From Muscardinus avellanarius (taxonomy: Eukaryota > Chordata > Mammalia > Rodentia > Gliridae): a DNA stretch of 64,000 nucleotides. Position numbers and translations under genes: made by a program. The notes beneath the pieces are model-generated. The model saw only the letters and a list, made by a program, of their open reading frames with translations. It made no database searches and was not told the DNA's origin. This document shows, in pieces, positions 32,641 through 44,060 of the stretch. Positions within the stretch are counted from its first letter, which is position 1, and each line of letters starts with the position of its first letter. The stretch is from positions 91,882,029 to 91,946,028 of the forward strand of contig OY726566.1 of assembly GCA_963383645.1 (NCBI GenBank), written 5' to 3'.

Positions 32641-33305
32641 CGCAGGCTACCCCCTGAGTGCCCCTTTCCTCCTGTGCATCCTCCCCAAATGGCCACATCT
32701 AGTCTATACCTGTGAGGTTTCTGGTTGGGCCCTCATGTAATAAGGTGAGGGTGGGGTCTTTTCTGGAAGGCAGGGAAACACAGCTAGACCTGGAGATAGA
32801 GAAAGAGCAGATTAAATCTGGAGGCCATTTGAAGGTGTTCCTGTGCAATGAAATGCAAATCAGTCAATCAAGGCAGAGAGGCACAAGTGAGGTTCCCAAG
32901 GAGGGAGGCAAGGGATCTAGGCTCAGAGCCTCCTCTTAGAAGCCTTGCACATATGACTTCTGCTGTCTTAGCTGTCCTGGCCTTGGCTGGCTCCCTCTGA
33001 GGTAGAATTACTCGAGGGCCCTTGGAGATGAGTGACCAAGACCTGCATCCTGAAGCTCTAGAGAATGGCAATGCTCTCAGGAAGAGACACACATGAGGCA
33101 TTTGGATCCTAGGTGTGTGGGTTATTCAGCTGTCCCCCAAAGGCTTTAGGAGATATAGCCCTTGGCAATGTCCCTCAGCAACTTGTCACACAAGCTGAAG
33201 AAGCAGGTGAAGGTAAGAATTACAGAACCAGAGTAGGTATTTGTTTTTTGAATGTATGATCCTCAGATCATACTCTGGGTCTGAATTAGGCCCTGGATAT
33301 CTCTC
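32641..33305. other. Intronic stretch, nothing recognised
   Basis: No confident repeat or exon. Confidence 0.45.
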
Positions 33306-33371
33306 TGTCTTCTCCTCTCCTCTCCTCTCCTCTCCTCTCCTCTCCTCTCCTCTCCTCTCCTCTCCTCTCTT

Positions 33372-33446
<75 letters not shown>
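33306..33446. repeat. Compound (CTCCT)n (CT)n (CA)n microsatellite
   Basis: About 13 CTCCT-type pentamers are followed by a slightly interrupted CT tract (about 33367-33402) and then about 22 CA units. Polypyrimidine adjoins alternating purine-pyrimidine, so triplex-prone and Z-prone DNA lie side by side. Confidence 0.96.
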
Positions 33447-33449
<3 letters not shown>

Positions 33450-33797
33450 TCTCTCTGCCTCTGAAGATAAAGCCATGTCTCAGGTCAAACACAACCTTCT
33501 AGAACTTCACCTGTGCAATTCTATGACCAAATGATACAGGTCAGGTGATTCAACTCCAACTGAATGAGAAGGAACTGGGAAGAGTGTGGCAGGAAGACAG
33601 AAAGGTATGGAATGAAGCCTGAGCTTCTTGGCCACTGGATGGCTGTGGGGTTCAACGTCTTGAGAAAGAGGCTCCTTCACTCTTTCTGTAGCGCTATGAA
33701 GGAGTTGTCTAGACTGTATGGTGGTAGACCAGATGACATTATATCAGACTTCTATCATGCCCTATGCACTCACTCACTCACTGCCAATATCCCCATA
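33447..33797. other. Intronic stretch, nothing recognised
   Basis: No confident repeat or exon. Confidence 0.45.
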
Positions 33798-34138
33798 GTG
33801 TTTTAGTTAGCTTTTCTGTTTTTATGACCAAAATACATGACAAGCCCAACTTAGGGGAGGAAAGCTTTATTTGGCCCAGAGTATTAAAGGTTTAGTCCAT
33901 GGTTGGCTAGCTCCAAGCCAGCAACCGTGGCAGAGGGTGCATGGCAGAGCAAAGCTGCTCTGAGTCCTGGCAATCCCAAGAAGAGTGAGACAGAAAATGG
34001 CCAGGGACATAGAGAGTCCCCAAGGCCATGCTCCTGACCCCCTCCTACAGCCATGATTTACCTCTAAGCCTTCCTAAATTGGAAGGGCCCATGCTTTCAA
34101 GACACAAGCTTTTGAGGGAACATTTAAAACTCAAACCA
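33798..34138 (-). mobile_element. ERVL-MaLR LTR, reverse orientation
   Basis: Read in reverse it is related to the LTR at 4.2 kb. The plus strand starts TGTTTTAGTTAGCTTTTC with 'gaccaaaatacatgacaag', and passes through 'tttagtccatggttggctag', 'catggcagagcaaagctg' and 'ggaacatttaaaactcaaac'. It is shorter than the 4.2 kb copy. A CCATA direct repeat (33793-33797, 34136-34140) is a possible target-site duplication but would set slightly different borders. Confidence 0.75.
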
Positions 34139-34234
34139 TAAGGCTTAACCCCCAAACCAAGGACATGGGAAAAGAAAAGTTCATTCTGTGTCACCTTGAC
34201 TTTCCCAGGGCTTTTGTTTTTAAAATCCTCACTC

Positions 34235-34460
34235 CCTTGGCTGGCACTACTGACCTACTTTCCCTGGTGTCTCTTTCTTCTCGCATTCTCCACATTTTAC
34301 CTTCACACATTTTCTACAATGTACGCATGGATGATGGGTATTGTGCATCCCCTTGCTAGAAGGCAAAATATACAGGAGTAAAAATCTGTTTCAAGGGATA
34401 TATCTTGAGCCCTAGAACCACACAGTAGGTGCTCAAATATTTGTTAATAAAAAAAATGAA
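34235..34460 (+). mobile_element. L2 LINE 3' end
   Basis: It closes with 'cacacagtaggtgctcaaat' and 'atttgttaataaaaaaaatg', the standard L2 ending. The upstream part is diverged. Confidence 0.65.
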
Positions 34461-34639
34461 TGAAACCACACAAAGCACTTATCAACGTCATTATTCATCC
34501 TTGCCATACAAGGAAGCCTGGCATCATAGTGACAGAGCCCAGTAGCTAGGGAGGTTCTACCTGGAGGATGCAGGGCAGGATGGAGCTGGGACTGCCCCAC
34601 CCTGCCTCACCAGTGTGGACTCCACTGTCTACCCCACTG

Positions 34640-34930
34640 CAGCTCCCTTCCTTGAGTCTCAGTGTTTATGCTGCGTATGCTGCCTGAGAATAGCACAATG
34701 AAGGCACTTTGTTTTAATTTCCTGATTCCAGCCAGGAGAAAGAGGATGCAAAAGGAACAGCACAACTGTAAACAGCAATTAATTAGACAGGCACCGTGTG
34801 TGCACGAATCCTGTGCCATGTTACCAAACACTGCCGGGACAATCGGTCCCTCTGGGTCTCCCATTACACGCATTTGCAAAGCCGAATGGTGGTTTCTAGG
34901 CTGCCAATTAGGCCTTCTTGTCCAAATCAA
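34640..34930. promoter_or_regulatory. Candidate conserved intronic element
   Basis: Repeat-free sequence with homeodomain-type AATTAATTAG (34777-34786) and CCAATTAGG (near 34904). Its balanced composition retains several CpGs ('accgtgtgtgcacgaatcc', 'tgccgggacaatcggtcc'). This is unusual for neutral intron but not proof of constraint. Confidence 0.25.
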
Positions 34931-35364
34931 GACTTCTCATCTTGACTAGGACTTCACTGCCCAAATCAAATAAGTCAGGGACAACAGATCCTCCCCTAAC
35001 TACTTATAGGTAGGAACACAAAGAACAAGGCACAGTTCTAGAAGACAGAGATGCTAAAAAAAATTTTAAGAAGTCCACATGACTAACAATGAAGCAAGGG
35101 CCAGAAAGAGGTTTAGACCTGCATTTTTCAAATGCAGAATATTATAAGAGAAGTTCTCTGGTACATCTGTCCCAAAGACATTCCGGGAGCCTGCATGTTA
35201 GAATTAAAATTTGAAACCTTGATGGGCCAGCCACAGGGTACCCTGAACCCCAACTTATTTGTGTAACCTGTACCCCAAAACCTTGGTTGGTGGTTTCAGA
35301 TGTTCTATTCAGAAAGGAGCCTGGATAGACTGTTCTCAAGCCCAAGTAAAACAAATAGATGGTT

Positions 35365-35520
35365 AATTCAGCACCTGCCACACACCAGGTTCCAGGTCAT
35401 GTGTTCTATTTGCATCAGTTCCTCTGATGATTGGCAGATGGACCATGCTCCTCCATTTTACCAAAGACCAACGTCCTAAAATGGGACACACAGGGAGGGT
35501 TTGAGCCCCTAGGTAAATAG
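35365..35520 (-). mobile_element. MIR SINE (diverged)
   Basis: 'ttccaggtcatgtgttctat', 'tgctcctccattttaccaaa' and 'cacacagggagggtttgagc' follow reversed MIR order. Confidence 0.5.
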
Positions 35521-35604
35521 TATGGCTTTGATTCTGACGCTTAGGGAATGGGTGGTCTGAGATAATCTCCTAAACTTTTCTTTTCTTTTTTTTTTTTTTT
35601 TTTT

Positions 35605-35795
35605 GGTAGTGGTACTGGGATTCCTGGAAGCCCTTCTACCTCTGGGCTACACTCCCAGACCTATTTTTTATACTTTTTATTTTTGGAAACAGGGTCTCTT
35701 AAGCCAGCACTCGCGGCTGGCTTTGAACCTGCGCGATCCTCCTGTCTCCGCCTCCCAAGCGTGGGGATTACAAGTGTGCGCCACCACGCCCGGCC
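35605..35795 (-). mobile_element. B1-dID-type SINE, subfamily with 'GGCTTCCAGG' tail
   Basis: Preceded by a poly-T of about 18, which is its own tail. It is full length, with ID part 'gtactgggattcctggaagc', linker 'tttttggaaacagggtctct', subfamily segment 'agccagcactcgcggctggc' and head ending 'cgccaccacgcccggcc'. Low divergence suggests a young copy. Confidence 0.93.
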
Positions 35796-35889
35796 TCTCC
35801 TAAGCTTTTCTAAGTATCACTTTGCTCATACAAATAAAAGAAAGAAAGGATAATAACAAGACTTCATTGTTATTGATAATATATATGAT

Positions 35890-35972
35890 AATGTCCCATG
35901 GCTGTAAAATACTTAGCAGAGTGAGGGGTTAACTACTAAGTTTCAGTAAATATTAGCAATTATTACAATTCA
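35890..35972 (+). mobile_element. MIR 3' part
   Basis: 'gctgtaaaatacttagcaga' then 'taagtttcagtaaatattag' with 'caattatta' matches the last third of MIR. Confidence 0.65.
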
Positions 35973-38331
35973 GATGAATGGATCTCCACAGTCCCCATCA
36001 TTACCTGCTTGGAGCTGCAACCCTATGAATGACAGAAAGAGGGGTTAGAAGATATGGCTCACATATTGGACACCAACATCGAGCAAGGTCTCCCAAGGTT
36101 GGGAAAGAAAAAAGGGATCCCCAGCTCAGCTCTGGGATGTCTCAAGCAAACTAGAAATGGGCTTTGATGGACAGAGGACAGGAAAGCCTAGAAAAGTCTG
36201 TGCCTAGGCCTGGATTGAGCAGATTGGTGTTCCATCCACACCAACCTAGAGACCGTGTCACGACTGTCTGGAAGCTACAGAAATTGTCCTGGAAACGAAG
36301 TCTGTCTGAACTCCAGAGTGACTCAGACAGCCGGCTACTTTGTAGGAGACAATGAAAGTAGCTCTGTGCCTGTGGCTGGGCCTCACGGGAAGGGAATTGG
36401 AGAGGTGCAGCCTGGCCTTGCTGAGAAGAGAGGCATCCAGGAGGACCCAGGGAGGGTGGAGCAGAGTCAGGGTTGGCTGAACACTGGGGAGAACCCAGGC
36501 CTGTTTCCTAATGGGGGCAGTGGCCCTGCATGGGGTCAGCAGATAGACTTGGGCAAAGAATTAAGACTCCCTCTTCCTCATCCATGTGCCCCCACTGCTT
36601 TCTTCTAGGACTTTCACAGCCACTGTGTCCCTGCCTGTTCCCCCACACTAGGAAGCTGCCTCCTCTCCTCTCTTCCCCACAAAATGATTGTAATCATGAA
36701 TGGATTAAAGCTGAGAAGACACTACACGCCTTGAGTGGAGGTATGCTGCAAGTTGATGGCCAGAAGCACTCAGCATTTCTCTTCCCCTGGACACCGAGCT
36801 ACCTATGGAGGGGGCAGCAGCTGCCTGCTATGGCTGACCAGAGTGAGGACTGTCCCTGTCCAGCTGGAGGCCCAAGAAATCAAAAGCAGAGGGAAGCCTA
36901 GAAATGTGTGCCTGAGCTGCCTCCGTAGTTTCAGGAATCTGAAACAGTCAGGTCTTAATTCAGAAGGTGGAAGCTTCTAGTAAAGAGCTGGGCATTGAGT
37001 AGGGACGCTGTATTTAAGTGTTGACCAGGTGAGAAAAGCGAGCCTGGCTAGGTTTCACCAGGCTCTAAGCCAGGAGGTAACATGGTCTGCCAGCTGCTTT
37101 TTCTTCCTCTTCCTATCGTTTTCGACCTCAAAGCGTGCTTTACTCAACGTCACCATCAGCTCGGGAGGGCTCTCCAGCAAAGCCCAGCCTCCTCCCAGCT
37201 GCTCACCTTCCTCTGCTTCAGCCCAACATCGCTGACCACTGGGCCAGCCACCATGCGTTCCTGAATCCCCTGGGACTCGGGATCCCATGCTCACAATCCT
37301 GTTCATACTGCTCTCTTTCCCTCAATTTCATCTTGACCAGTCCATGTTCCCACTACAGCTGCCCCAGCCCACTCCTCTGAGGCTGTTCCCCCAACCCCTG
37401 CCCACTCTGATCACCTCCTCACATCCTGTCTACCCACCACACGAGCACAGGGCACAGTCAAAGCTGCAATGCTCAGGCTGGCGCCGAAGCCCTCATCCTT
37501 TCCTCTCTTTTTCAGAGCACATTTCATTTCTGCTGACACAGGGTCGGTACCCGAGTGCTGTCTGGGACCCGGTTCTTGAGCACATGCTGTGGGGTTGCCC
37601 AAACCCCTCTCCACACTCTGCCCATTATTAATGTCTGTGACCTCAGCCAGAATGTGTCAGGTTGGTTTAGTGCCCTCAGCTGAAATATGGGGTTCAGACT
37701 TCCCTGGCGAAGATTTCATCAGGTATGAAATGCCCTGGTCAACTTTCTGGCACACACCAGTCCTAAGTACCCCCATGCTTGTGAGTCGTCGTCGTCGGTT
37801 GACAGGGAGCGTGTCCGGTTAATTAGTATGAAGAAGAAGATGAGCTAATGGGTGGTGATGGTAACATAGCAGAACTCAGCTTCCCAGCAAGTCCCGGCAC
37901 CTTTGTGACCACCAGTTGCTTAATAGATGTTCAGTAAAATAGCATACATTCGAGCTCCAGTCACAATTGGAAAAGCCCAAAGGGTCCTCACGTCCTCAGG
38001 AACTGTCTCTCAAGCTTCCCTGTCCCGCCGATGTCCTGTCCTAGGAGACCACAGGAGCCCAGGGCAGCAACAGCAACCAGCCCTGCGTGGTTCCCACCCT
38101 CACAGAGTGTTCCGTGCTGTCTGTGGGAAGCGCCAGGGGACCAACCATTGCTCTGCCCCCAGGCACTGTTCAGTCATTTCCTTGACAAATAAATAACCCA
38201 GGGAGCATCAGACAAGTGCGCATTACCTCAACATCTGCTCCCTCTGATGAGCTCTGCTCTGGACCTTTCCCTGCAGCCTCATCAAGCTGCTGGGGGAGGG
38301 GGGCATCAATTCTTTCACCATCCAGGGACAG
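35973..38331. other. Repeat-poor intronic stretch
   Basis: About 2.4 kb with no confident interspersed repeat. It contains a short (GTC)n run near 37786-37799 and several CpGs around 37480-37560. Overlapping frames are chance and lack plexin or other domains. Confidence 0.45.
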
Positions 38332-38333
38332 AT

Positions 38334-38366
<33 letters not shown>

Positions 38367-38418
38367 CGCGCATGCGCGCACGTATGTGTGTATGCGTGCG
38401 TGCATGTGTGTGCGCGCA
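38332..38418. repeat. 87-bp strictly alternating purine-pyrimidine tract (TG/CG), Z-DNA-prone
   Basis: Every step alternates purine and pyrimidine without a break for 87 bases. A (TG)n start is followed by a CG-rich core containing the palindrome GCGCGCATGCGCGC, then mixed TATG/TGCG. Thirteen CpG dinucleotides are retained. Confidence 0.97.
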
Positions 38419-38719
38419 ATTTAAAACAGCCTATGTTTACTCAGTGTGAAGTACCAAGGTGCAGGCTTCCCAGAAAGTGGAGAACACGACTCCCCAAACA
38501 AGGATAAGGAGCCTCTTTCCTTTAGCTCCCTGCCCCGCATGGCAGCTCTCTTGGGAAGCACACTGGTCCAGGTGGTACCCCTGGCTTCTGGCTGAGGGTT
38601 GCTTTGAGATGCTACTGGGCTTACAAAGCCCTGAAACAGGCAGGAATTCAAGTTTTGCTTGCTTAGAATTTATACCAGGATTTCAAAGTAGCCCTGGTGC
38701 CTCCCAGTCTACCCAGGAG

Positions 38720-38721
<2 letters not shown>

Positions 38722-38761
<40 letters not shown>
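38722..38761. repeat. (GT)n microsatellite
   Basis: About 19 GT units. No SINE body is recognisable beside it. Confidence 0.97.
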
Positions 38762-38762
<1 letters not shown>

Positions 38763-39663
38763 CGTGAGGTCAAAAGTAGGCATGGGATGCATGCCACATT
38801 ACTGAAGCTCCAACTCAGGCACAATCGAGAGTTGAAGACTCTTCTGCTGCCTCCAGGACGGATTCAATTCTTCCTCCGTGTGCCCACAGCACTCCATACA
38901 CGCTGTGCAGCCCAGCGCACCTGTCCCTCTCACTTGTGTTCTTCTAAAGCATGGGCTAAATCTGGTCCATCTTTTCCAAGTTCTCAAAGTATAGAAGAGG
39001 AGCTCTTCATTGGAGCTGACATTTCCTAGCTTCAAAACTGCACCCCATCGAGCTCCACACAAAACTTGTGCGCCACAGTGCACATGTCTGTTGCCACCTA
39101 GCAACAAATGACCGGAGCTTCTTCCAGGAAGGGACCTCATTCGGTGACATCTCAGTGGCCATGAGTGTAGTTTCCTGCTTCATCTCCTTACCCTATCCCC
39201 GCACATGTCACCCAGCACAGTCACCGCCCACACGTTACTTTTTGAAATATCAGCCATTCTGGGAAAGAAACACTTGGATCCATCACAAGTGAGCACCCTA
39301 ATATTCACTAGGCTTGGGCTGAAGCGTGTGAATGGGTCATAGTCAGAAATATGTTCTCAGAGGCACTGCAAGGAAGGGCCTTCCCCAGGCTCAGAATTCC
39401 AGAGCTGAGAGGGCATCCCTATCCCAGGATGACATCATCAGATGGAGATGTAAATAACAAATGCAGAATGCTGGGGGCCCGGGCCAGGGGGCAGCTTGGC
39501 TGTGATATCACAAAGGGTCTTTTGACTACCCTTGGTCTACACTCCTGCCCTCAGTTGAGGGGCCAAAAGACACTCTATCCTCAAGTCAAACAGTGACCTT
39601 TGACCCCAGTGAGGGAGAGCCTAGAGGAGGAAGGAGGCACCAAGATTGAAGTGTCTCAAAGGA
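38762..39663. other. Intronic stretch, nothing recognised
   Basis: No confident repeat or exon. Confidence 0.45.
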
Positions 39664-39664
39664 A

Positions 39665-39703
<39 letters not shown>
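39664..39703. repeat. (AAT)n trinucleotide microsatellite
   Basis: Thirteen pure AAT units. The isoleucine/asparagine runs in overlapping frames derive from it. Confidence 0.97.
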
Positions 39704-39705
<2 letters not shown>

Positions 39706-39719
39706 CATGCTTGTATGGG

Positions 39720-39880
39720 CTGCCCATTCTGCCAGAAGCATATGGACTTAATTTTATAGAAATGCTTTTTAGAATAAGATATTTAAAAACCGTCCTCTCC
39801 GTCACTGGCCACAGTGACTACAATTATTTATACGGCATCACCAAGGCCTATGTGTTTCACAGCAATTACACTATTGATCT
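39720..39880. promoter_or_regulatory. Candidate conserved intronic element (weak)
   Basis: Repeat-free AT-rich sequence with retained CpGs ('aaccgtcctctccgtcac', 'tatacggcatcaccaagg') and an ACAATTATT homeodomain-like site. Role is inference. Confidence 0.2.
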
Positions 39881-40184
39881 CAGGGCTCAGAGGCACTGAG
39901 TAAACCCCACAGTCACTGTTCCTGGGTCCTTTAGGGACTGTCTTTCCTCATGCTTCGGATGTGGAAACTGAGACCACTGAGAAAGTCACTAGGGCCACGA
40001 GTCAGTGGTTAGAATATGAATATTAATCAATATCTTAATATATTACGATAATGCTGTATTGACAAATGAATAGTAATATATCCAGCCATCCATTTGGCCA
40101 GCACTTTCTCTGTCACCACGGTGTTTGTTTCTAAGTTTTTTTAATAAATTAAACGGTGTTATAATTAAAATGGATTCCATGGGC

Positions 40185-40325
40185 CATCAACATGGGTTCC
40201 AAACCTAGCTCTGCCAGGAACCAGTTCCATGACCTTTGGAAAACAAGTCAACTTCTCTAAGCCTTGGCTTTCTCATTTGTAAAATGTGAATTTTATACAG
40301 TACCCAACACATTTGGCTGATATAA
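40185..40325 (+). mobile_element. MIR SINE
   Basis: A clear MIR in order: 'atgggttccaaacctagctc', 'tgccaggaaccagttccatg', 'caagtcaacttctctaagcc' and 'ttctcatttgtaaaatgtga'. Confidence 0.87.
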
Positions 40326-41175
40326 AGATGTAGAGTTAGTAGGCGAAGTGCATTTAGTACACAATCAGAGCAAAACTGAAGTTGGCAGTTCTCATGACCC
40401 AGGCCACACTCCATGTCTCACAGCCACAACACTAAGGGAGAGAGAAGGCTCCCCTCTGAGTCTCAACACTGAGCTTAGTGGTAGGATGAGTTGCCTTTTT
40501 GTGTGTGAATGCATGGTCTTGAGGCCGGAACTGGAATTGGACCTCTGTTTTTAGCTTCCCCTGGATGTAAATAGATGTGGTTCTTGAACTCCAACCTCCT
40601 ACTCTGCTTTCCACACTCTACCTGGGAACACAGTCTAATCTCCACATCATTTTCCTCCAGCCCAGTATCAATATTAAGCTAATACTGGCTACACATGGTC
40701 TAATTTATGAAATGTACTTAAAGTATTATTTTATGTATTTTGAGGACACATTAAGAAGTAAATGGTATTGAATTGTTGAAGCCTAGGACTGTATAGAAAT
40801 AATTCCCCTCATAAACCTTGTTGCTATGGGATGTTGTGTCTCTTTGGAAGATATCTCTCATGTGGCATGGTATGCAGAGGGAGACACCAGGCATAGGGTG
40901 ACAGTAAAACACTGTGATGCTCATCTTGGTCCTGCCAAAAGACAGTGGGAATAGAGAGGAAATCAGAGGTGACAGAGCTTGAATAACCAGTGACAATTCT
41001 GGATTGCCATGCCTGGGTGACCCAGGAAATGGTGGGACCAAGGAGCAAGTTGGGAGCAAACACTGAGTGAGTTTGGGATATGTTGAATATCAAGTGGTGG
41101 TGGCATAATCAATTGAGAGTCTGGCTGCTTTTGGAAAATCAAGACTGATGATCGGGTAGAAAGTCACTTCTCAAA
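40326..41175. other. Intronic stretch, nothing recognised
   Basis: No confident repeat or exon. Confidence 0.45.
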
Positions 41176-41381
41176 GCTGGGTGTGGTGATGCACACTTGT
41201 AATCTCAGCATTTGTGAGGCTGAGACAGGTGGATTCAGGTCCAAAGACAGCCCTCAGCTACTTAGTGAGGCCCTTTGCAACTCAGTGAGACCCTGTTTCA
41301 AAAAATAAAGAATAAAAAATAGAGCTGGGGGTGTTGCTAGGAGGTAGAATGCCCCTGGGTTTTATCCCCAATACTACAAAG

Positions 41382-41436
<55 letters not shown>

Positions 41437-41437
41437 C
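41176..41437 (+). mobile_element. B1-dID-type SINE with (GAAA)n tail
   Basis: Full-length dimer ('agctgggtgtggtgatgcac', 'ctacttagtgaggccctttg', 'gagctgggggtgttgctagg', 'ttttatccccaatactac'). From about 41386 it continues into about 13 GAAA units grown from the A-rich tail. Confidence 0.92.
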
Positions 41438-42044
41438 AGACACTGCCAAGGATGATTTGGTCACTACCATTGTAGATGTAAAAACATGATATCCAAACAT
41501 TTCCCAGAGCCACAGCTGGCACTGCTGTGAAAACTGCTCTTACCCTCTCTCTTAGTGTCAAATTGGACAAATATTATAGGTTATGAAATACAAGTTGAAA
41601 AAGTGCTGGTAAAAGGGAAGGATACATTTTCTTATGTCCCTTCATATTGCCCCAGACAGCCACAAAGGGCTCCCTCAGTTGGGAAATAAGGAGATTCCAC
41701 CATTTCCCATCCCAGGAACTGATAGACTCCTTGCCCTACCCTGAAGAAACTTAGGAGCAAACAGGCTGTTGCTTAAGAAAGCACAGAAAAAGACACCACC
41801 ATGCAAGAACTTTTTCTACACTCTTCCCACCATCCTTGAATTCCAGCATATGAGGAAAACTTCCTGGATGTAGGCATCTTTGAAGACATAAATGCTCTGC
41901 TATAGGATGGGGAGCTAACCTTTGGGGAGGAGTAGAGTGCAGCAGGGTGAAAGACCCCAGCCGGGAGGGAAATATGAGCCATATCCTGGGTGTTGGCAGG
42001 CTGCAGGGTGTGGCCCAGAACCCCTGATTATAAAATTAGGTTTA
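41438..42044. other. Intronic stretch, nothing recognised
   Basis: No confident repeat or exon. Confidence 0.45.
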
Positions 42045-42115
42045 TAATAATTATAATATAATTATAATAATATAAAATACATAAAATAATTATAATTATT
42101 ATAATTATTATAAAC
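42045..42115. repeat. AT-only (TAATTATAA)n palindromic tract
   Basis: About 70 bp, nearly all A/T, built from TAATTATAAT-type units that are self-complementary (for example ATAATTATAATTAT). It is capable of cruciform extrusion. Confidence 0.9.
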
Positions 42116-43479
42116 ATAAGTCCATGTGATAAATAACACACGCATATGTGCATGTTGACTACTGGCACGTCCAGTTCTTTCAAGACAGGAGAGAATGAGG
42201 CTGCCTGATGAAAGGTTAATGCGGGAGTGACAGAAGCCAGATGGCTCAGGATGGAAGATGAACAGTATTTTCAAGGGACTCAAGAGCAATCTTATTTTGT
42301 GCCACTATTTTCACAATTTTGTTTAGGCCGGTTTAGGGACTTTTTTCCAAAATTGATGCCAGTTTCAAAATTTAAAAATATCTACCATTACAAAAACAAA
42401 AAACAAACATCTCTCAGGGTTTGTTTTCTACACTGACCTAAGGCTTAAAATACAATGATATACTCTGTGCATTGAGCTTGTGGTTTGGTCCTTTCTACTC
42501 ATACACCACCTTTGATCAGCTCTTCTGGTTAAATCCATGCCAAAGCCCACCAGGGGCCGCTGATTCTCTCCCATTTCTTAGGGGCTTCCCTGGTTGGCAC
42601 CCATCAGCTTGAAGGGGGAAGGAGGTGAAGAAAATAAGGAAGAGGGGAGGGCGATGGCGTAGGGGGTGAGGGTAGGGAACACGGGGAAGGCTGAGATTTT
42701 ACAGGACCTTGCTCTGGGGCTCCCATAGTGGTCCCCACTGAACTTCAGCAGAAGATCCTGTGGTAGGTCAGGCTCCCTGTCCGGAGGACTGCAGGCCAGC
42801 TTTGTTCATTTCCCACCCATCAAAGTGAGCCAGGGAAAGGCATGATGGAACACCTCTGTTTTCCTCCTCGGCCCAGCAAGACTCTGATCATCCTGGCTCA
42901 TTGTTTTGTAGAGACAGAAAAAAAAAAATCCAGCAACAAAATAGTCTATCACTTCATCTGCTCTTGGATTTCTAAGCAGGTAATTTTGTCCTCTGCCTCC
43001 AGTGGGCAGTGAGCACTTTTTATTGCAGATACTACATAAATGAAGGTGTCAGATTCTTCTCTGATCCTCTACCCTCATAAGCATGTCGTTTTCTAATGGC
43101 CTACTGCGCTGTTTCTCTACAGCTGTCCCTTCCCTGACTCTCCTATTTGTCGCCCGGGATGAGCGAGCGGGGAGGACACGGGAGTGCAGGAGACATTTCT
43201 GTGACCACAGCTTGGAAAATGGAAGTCCAGGAGAGTCTCCATGCTGCCCCGCTGGGTGCAGGTCATGGGACGCTTGCCTTTTCCAGTTTACTCCATCACT
43301 GAACATTCGCTGAGCCCTACTGAATGAAATCCTGCTCGCTCGGGAGATGGGCAAGACTCGGAGGGAATTTGGCTGGTTCCCACCCTCACAGCCTGCTTGC
43401 CTACAACAATTAAGGTTCCCATCATAATTTAGAAAGCAGTTTCACATTTATTTCTTAATTTAATTTGCACCAAACATAA
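42116..43479. other. Intronic stretch, with a near-consensus CTCF-like core
   Basis: No confident repeat or exon in about 1.4 kb. CCACCAGGGGCCGC at 42547-42560 differs at one base from the CTCF core CCASYAGRKGGCRS. A poly-A of nine lies near 42920. Confidence 0.4.
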
Positions 43480-43525
43480 GACGTTCACGATAAGCATTCG
43501 TTGAACAAATAAATGAGCCGCAATT
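43480..43525 (+). mobile_element. Short L2-like 3' tail
   Basis: 'ataagcattcgttgaacaaa' and 'taaatgag' match only the last bases of L2. Weak. Confidence 0.4.
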
Positions 43526-43734
43526 CCAGGGAGATAAGGAGGACAGTTATTTTTACGCGTGTTCTCCATATAAATAAACTAAAAGGCGCAGAGGCCAAAC
43601 CACACACCCAAAGCCAAATATAACTAAGGAGTGGTGAGTTCAGAATTTTTGATGGTGTCTTCTGCCAACATATCCTTCCCCTCCCGCCAAGCTCCTCCTC
43701 CTGAGGGAGGTAGGCAGATAACAGGCTGGACATG

Positions 43735-44060
43735 GTTGTGAGAAAGAAAGGAATGGCTATTCTAGGGAGGACGCTTCACAGAGGAAAGGCAACTTGAGCT
43801 GACTGTTAAGGGCTGAAGAATACATCCCAGAGCAGGCTGGCAGGGACAGAGGAGAGGGCCTTGCGCATGCCCTGGAGGGTGGTTGCTGTTCCCGGGGCAC
43901 ATGACGTAGAGGCACATGGTAGGAGGAAGTCCAGCTTGGCAGGTTGGATGTGGTACTATTCTTCAAAGCACCGGGCTTTAATCTGTAGGCAAAGGGAAGT
44001 GTTGTATGCTTCAAAGGTGGAAGCTGATATGATCTGACCTTTGCCAAGTAAAGAATGCAT
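43735..44060 (-). mobile_element. L2 LINE fragment, antisense
   Basis: 'ggcaacttgagctgactgtt', 'cagagcaggctggcaggg', 'agcaccgggctttaatctgt' and 'gaagctgatatgatctgacc' follow, in order, the antisense L2 3' region also seen at 19.5-20.7 kb. Confidence 0.6.

Noticed and set aside
33241..33534. Frame containing serine/leucine and threonine/histidine repeats
   Set aside because: Produced by the compound CTCCT/CT/CA microsatellite.
35364..35375. TTCAGCACC half of a REST/RE1 site
   Set aside because: The left half matches, but the required right half (GGACAGCGCC type) is absent at any usual spacing.
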